Shown: one piece after another, positions 32,950 through 37,143 of the stretch
Position numbering within the stretch: position 1 is the stretch's first letter
Layout of the letters: each line of letters begins with the position of its first letter
Source: Halocafeteria seosinensis
Lineage: Eukaryota; Sar; Bigyra; Bicosoecida
Length of the DNA: 37,143 nt
Assembly: GCA_001687465.1 (NCBI GenBank)
Contig: LVLI01000349.1
Span: 1-37,143, forward strand
Direction of reading: 5' to 3'
Made by a program: the position numbers and the translations under genes
Notes under the pieces: generated by a model
Told to the model about the DNA's origin: nothing
Database searches by the model: none
The model's input: only the letters and a program-made list of their open reading frames with translations

Positions 32950-33420
32950 GCGCACAATTCCTTCGAAGTTCGAAGAACTGTCGAGAAGGCGTTACTGAAA
33001 ACACTGAGGAGAACTCAATTCCATACAATGTATTGCGTGATTCTAAATATTAAGGCCCATTTTTTCTACGATAAACTGTGAAATTCAATTCTTAACAGTG
33101 ATACTGCCACCTTGACTGGGGAATTACAGTATCTACAGTGTTCGAAGGTCCTGGGATGCTGTTGAGGTACTTCACGCTGTGAATCACGCATGGTCGACAC
33201 TGTCTCGACAGGTTGCCGCTCAACTATGTAGTTGCAGGGAGACCGTTCGACGGATTGTCAGGCAAATTGCTCAGAGCAGATACAAGAGCACTGCGACGCT
33301 TTTTTAACGCACACTTGCAGTGTGTATTCCAGTTTCAACAATGCTGTCTGCATCGGATACGTTGCGCGTTGGTTGAAGAGTCCCGAAGCTAGAAACCATA
33401 TTTCTAAGCACTACAAAGAA
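32950..33420. other. Divergent promoter region of GPCR paralogues C and D
   Basis: This 471 bp gap lies between two head-to-head receptor genes. The plus-strand frame is open for 63 codons upstream of the chosen start of paralogue D but has no ATG, so it is treated as 5' untranslated. No repeated element recognised. Confidence 0.5.
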
Positions 33421-34945
33421 ATGGTGAAGCCGCCTCCCGAGGAGGTCAAAGACGGCCAAATGGCTGTGGCAGTGTCGGGCTGTCTGTGTATGGTAGGCTC
33501 GTTGGTCATCATTGTCTCATTCTATGCCACGAGCTGGGGGGCGTGGCGGGTTACCAACCCCAAAACTGCTTCCCGTCGCGAGAAGGTCAAAGCATTGGCG
33601 GAAGGATTCCTGCTACAGCTATTCTGGCTATCTGTTGCAAATTTTTTCCAGGGGATGTTCTTTGTGTTGTCATTGGCAATTCCTAGGAATTTTGATATTG
33701 ACGCGATCTGTACCATACAGACGATTGGAAGAAGTAGGTGACCCTCATCCCAACTTGGATATGTCAAGCATCCTTTTTATACCGAGCCTAACAGACTATA
33801 ATGACTCTTTTTATTTTTTTTTATTTTTATTTTTTGCAAACGCAGCGTACTTTCCATTAGCGGCGGCTGTTTGGTGAGTGTTCAGTTGAGCCTGACAGTG
33901 TCAGGTTTTTCGGGCACTCTGACTAGCCTGTATCGGTGCGTCTGCAGGAATCTCGTTCTCTCGATTGAACTTTGCAGGGTACGCTTATCTTTTTTCTTTA
34001 CCATATCATCACATTAACATGGGGGCGAAGGTTTGCGATGCCATTGGTTGCAGTTTGTCTTTAGGCATGAAACGGATCTATCCGGAAGCTTCGAACGCGC
34101 ACGTTACAAATGGTACCACGCCATTGGCTGGTTTTCCCCGATTCCGTGTGTTGCCGCTCTCTTTATTGCGATGAATATTATGAACGAAGGAATTTGGTGT
34201 TGGGTAGGAATTCTGTCTGTGAATGGCATCTCCCCGCTACCTCAAATGGTGCTGTGGTTCGTGGTGATGATACTCAATGTTTGCGTTGTCGTAAGTCTAT
34301 CAAGGTCGCTAATGGCCTGTCATGCTACAAAGACCCACCTTGTTTTACATCCAGGTTGCCGTTCGGAATACACTACTCGCTGATAGCAATGGCAAAAGCC
34401 GAGAATCTGCGAAGCAGGCCAAAAAGTTTATCCTGACCTTAATGGCCTACACCACTACATTTCTTGTTGCCTTTCTGGCTATCCTAATTCATGAAATGGG
34501 TATAGGCTACGTCCACAGTATGTGATTCGGTTTGCGTTAGCCACTTGAGGGGATACACATTGCCCATTTGATGCGTGTCATCTCGGCCTGTTTCAATGCA
34601 GATGGACCTGTGTACGGACGCCCCAAAATACGGTATGCAGCTGCTATAACCGCTCCGGCCCAGGGATTCTTGAATGCAATTATATTTGTGCTAACCAATT
34701 CAAGGGCGCGAGAGTGGTTATTTTGTTCGACCTCGTCTCGAAAATCTTCTGTGGAAGAGGAGGCCCTTGGTTCGTATCGCGAGTTCTCAGAAGCGTCGAA
34801 CGCATATAGCAGCGAGACGCTTGTTGCAAGCGAAGCCAGTTTCCTAAGCGAACCCCGCTTCGATGAAAACGAGCTTACCGAAGCGGTAATGTTGGACGAC
34901 TTCTATCGCCGGACAAGTGAATGTTCAGTTGACAGTACTCTGTGA
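33421..34945 (+). CDS. cAMP-receptor-like GPCR, paralogue D, six exons
   Basis: Exons are 33421-33733, 33846-33873, 33948-33978, 34054-34290, 34355-34517 and 34602-34945, giving 371 residues. It is the only array member on the plus strand, inverted relative to A-C, but with the same exon plan and phases. Exon 4 is 6 bp and exon 5 is 9 bp longer than in A and B. Blocks: CLCMVGSLVIIVSFYATSWG (TM1), YFPLAAAVWNLVLSIELCR (TM3), MNEGIWCW, TLMAYTTTFLVAFLAILIHE (TM6) and APAQGFLNAIIFVLTN (TM7). The tail has SRKSSVEEEALGSYREFSE and ends FYRRTSECSVDSTL, whose last three residues fit a class I PDZ-binding end. Intron 1 contains a T-rich tract before the acceptor. Confidence 0.88.
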
Positions 34946-35119
34946 GGTGGTAGTCGCCAATCGCCCTTTCTGTCTTCTCGGAAATTACCCGTCACAAGTT
35001 TCCGAAAGTTCTCAATCACAGTCGCTCCATCCGTTCTATCACGCATGATTCTATTTCTGTATCACTCCCAGCGCTGCGGACCAGTGGAACTCTTCCGGTC
35101 CATTGCGCACTAAAAGCGG

Positions 35120-35633
35120 CCGGTGGGCTATCTGTCACATTTGTGTGTGTGACTAAAATGGTTGGTGAGTGTTGGGCTTACAAGGAATAACATACGTGTT
35201 TTTCAGAACGCGTCGAACTCTCACGTCCACGTGATGCTCTCTCTTGACTCAGTACAGCTCATGCATCGTGGCGTAATTTGGGCGAACATTACGCTGAGCG
35301 CTACTTATTGAGAAAGTTGCCAATGGATGATCCCTCACATAGACTGTGTCACTGTAAGATAGCGACGTATATGTACCACCCTTTCCTTCTCCGTCTACAC
35401 TTTTTGTATTATGTTTATCCGCAGAGCCGCATTCTCCAGCGGGTTTCCTGGTCTAGTGCCCAGTCACATGGGACACTGTCCCGTTCGCAAAACTGCTAAA
35501 CGAAACGTTTGTCCGACTATCGCTGTCGGTGTCAGCGATAAACCCACACCCCAAACGCATCTATCAAGAAGGTTGAAAGTGAAAGTGGTTAAGTCGATGC
35601 GGTCAACTCCGCGACCGGTGGGCTATCTGTCAC
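35120..35633. repeat. 19 bp direct repeat CCGGTGGGCTATCTGTCAC
   Basis: Perfect copies lie at 35120-35138 and 35615-35633, 495 bp apart. The following bases are also similar (atttgtgtg versus ttatgtgtc). This may mark an old duplication or the edges of an inserted element; no open frame or terminal inverted repeat supports the latter. Confidence 0.7.
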
Positions 35634-36137
35634 TTATGTGTCTGCCATTGATCCACTGGCCAAACACATTAGGTACTCTAAACATCATTGTCTGGCAAGT
35701 TTCAATGATAAACGATTCGGTCTCTCTTGGGCATCCTGGACTGAAAACTGTAATGTATACAGAATGAACTCGAAGAATCGGGGCACTTGCTCCTCATAAC
35801 ATGGTAACTAGAACAAAAACTGTCATTATTCGAACACGTCCAGAAGCACACTCATTCTTACCAGTGCATTCCGGTTCATTTGTGTTGTAGTCACGTCGAA
35901 TCTACTCTTTCGCGTGGACCCACGAACCCACCTTTATACACCGCGTACACAAATCGTGTGTCCCCGCGGAAGTTTCGATGTGACTACAGCTTTGTCAGCT
36001 TCGTCTATAGATTAAATGAACATTCATTTTCTACAATATAGGTTTGGAAACAAAAAAAAGAAAATAATTATTGTGAGACTATATATTCTTATTATTAGCT
36101 CTACCGCGTTTGTGATACTATTTGGTTAGAATTCCTG

Positions 36138-36180
36138 TAAAAAAAAAAAAAATAAAAAAATATATATATATATAAAAAAA
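36138..36180. repeat. A-rich and (AT)n low-complexity tract
   Basis: An A run, a taaaaaaa stretch, a TA dinucleotide run and another A run follow one another. The tract lies downstream of the broken Crinkler/RHS-like gene and has no clear function. Confidence 0.9.
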
Positions 36181-36353
36181 ATCGCGGGTGAATACCGAAG
36201 GTAGATTTAACGCCTTTGTCATACACATACTAGGTTTGGAATGATCTTAACCCGACGAATTATGATGCCGACGAACCTGACGCATCGACAGCGCTTGCTA
36301 CGCGTGACCTCATGCTTTCTGCACCACACAATCAGAAAAAACACAACGAATTA

Positions 36354-37143
36354 TTACTGGTAAAAATAAAGCAATTTCTTAGATAACTCACGATAAGGAA
36401 TTAACATGGTACGGAAAGTCATGTTCCAAAACAGCTCCTTTTCTTGTTCTTCGCGGTCCGCAGAATACTCAGGAGACTTGGTCACGAAGTCGTTTCCGCT
36501 GCTGGGCCGTCGATAGTCAGGAATCACAAAGTAGAATACGGGATAGTTATTCCGAAATTCACCCATAAGATTCAGCCATGCGTCAAAAACATTAAACATT
36601 TTCAGTGTGTGTTCTTCCGCAATTGTATATTGCAAGAAAATTGGGGCAGTTCCTCGGTTATTCGGAATTACTATTGCATCGACAGTAGGATAAAATCCTG
36701 TAATGGGTTTTGCATATACACCTTCATATGTGTTCATGCCGAAGGCTTTATGTATAAGGCCTCTAATCTCGTAATTATCATCGAAGTCAGACCTTTCGGT
36801 TCTGGGTAGGGTGAGCTGTTCTGGTGGCATCGTCACTCTCCATCCAGGATGTTTACTTCCTCTGGTATTAATTCTGTCGAGTTTGTAATAGTGCAACTGG
36901 AGTGCTGCGAAGTGTGGTTTTTCCTGGGGTATAATTTGTGACATACTGTCTCGAACAAATCCCCCAAGCGAACGCCGTGCACATCATTCCATAGTCTACC
37001 TATGACTGAGAACCAGCGGTCTCTTTCCCACTTAGAAAGAGCATAATTTTGAACGTAAGTCGAAGCAAATTTGACATGAAGCTGTGTAAATTTATATTCC
37101 TTATTATCCAGTGGCCACGGATGCACGGTCCAAAACTTCAGAG
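36354..37143 (-). pseudogene. Crinkler/RHS-like nuclease-domain protein, frameshifted and cut by the window edge
   Basis: Two minus-strand frames overlap: an upstream one open from the window edge down to 36833, and a downstream one ending at the stop at 36354. The first carries HVKFASTYVQNYA and GDLFETVCHKLY, like the helical linker and the start of the C-terminal domain in Crinkler and RHS-type proteins. The second continues with HFAALQLHYYKL, then GFYPTVDAIVIP, IFLQYTIAEEHTL and YFVIPDYR. The spacing of the Asp, the Gln-x-Thr strand and the final FVIP strand fits the PD-(D/E)XK-like nuclease described for that superfamily. The frames would join near an A5 run (36918-36922); the only intron-like reading is about 24 bp, too short. 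It is therefore either a pseudogene or a sequencing error. The expected NTPase part lies beyond the window. Confidence 0.6.

Larger units (their letters stand above)
34946..36353. other. Gene-poor region with a direct repeat and an AT-rich tract
   Basis: This 1.4 kb stretch has no gene I can support. A plus-strand open frame ending at 35767 is preceded by an intron-like gtaaga...ccgcag segment (35355-35425), but the product is not recognisable and the upstream exon does not join in frame. A 19 bp direct repeat and a low-complexity AT run at 36138-36180 are listed separately. Confidence 0.5.

Noticed and set aside
35120-35633. Transposon bounded by the 19 bp direct repeats
   Set aside because: No terminal inverted repeats, target-site duplication or transposase-like frame lies between them.
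35411-35767. 118-codon plus-strand frame preceded by an intron-like segment
   Set aside because: The candidate upstream exon does not splice in frame, the protein is compositionally odd and unrecognised, and it spans the 19 bp repeat.

Overview
The window is nuclear DNA from a microbial eukaryote. Almost every gene is split by short GT-AG introns, mostly about 60 to 100 bp. Donors are typically gtaagt, gtatgt or gtacgt. The products are eukaryotic: a proteasome lid subunit, a PKA regulatory subunit, cathepsin B, a GPR107-type membrane protein, Dna2, an SLC38-like transporter and cAMP-receptor-like GPCRs. Cathepsin B argues against a fungus, and PKA plus cAR-type GPCRs argue against a land plant. 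I cannot name the lineage. All gene models were spliced by eye, checking reading phase at each junction and family similarity on both sides.

Layout. 1-733 has no gene but holds a small degenerate repeat family. 734-2358 (-) is RPN5, 2730-3067 (-) a tiny two-exon membrane protein, and 3147-4984 (+) the PKA regulatory subunit. 5549-6985 (+) is cathepsin B and 7147-10397 (-) a secretory GH31 glycosidase. 10894-12745 (+) is a GPR107/lung-7TM protein, 12818-14109 (-) a glucose-6-phosphate 1-epimerase and 14592-15592 (+) an ADP-ribosylglycohydrolase. 16064-17924 (+) is an MFS transporter and 17916-23438 (-) DNA2 nuclease-helicase. 23726-24517 (+) is an unknown acidic protein and 24533-26278 (-) an amino-acid transporter. 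26745-34945 holds four cAR-like GPCR paralogues, three on minus and one on plus. 34946-36353 is gene-poor. 36354 to the window end is a broken, edge-truncated gene resembling the nuclease part of Crinkler/RHS-type proteins.

Genome style. Genes are packed in convergent and divergent pairs. Convergent stop codons lie 161, 72 and 15 bp apart, and in one case the coding regions overlap by 9 bp. Promoter-bearing gaps are about 80 to 790 bp. A direct dimer of TTCAAC, or an inverted variant, lies 173-224 bp upstream of four plus-strand start codons in the left half.

Possible functional link. The GPCR array encodes receptors of the cAMP-receptor class whose tails carry repeated basic-Ser sites of PKA type, and the PKA regulatory subunit lies in the same window. 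This suggests, but does not prove, feedback between cAMP/PKA signalling and the receptors. The most interesting items are the GPCR array with its invariant micro-exons and tail motif, the Crinkler/RHS-like gene with its apparent frameshift, the TTCAAC promoter element, and the PKA regulatory subunit with two candidate inhibitor sites.
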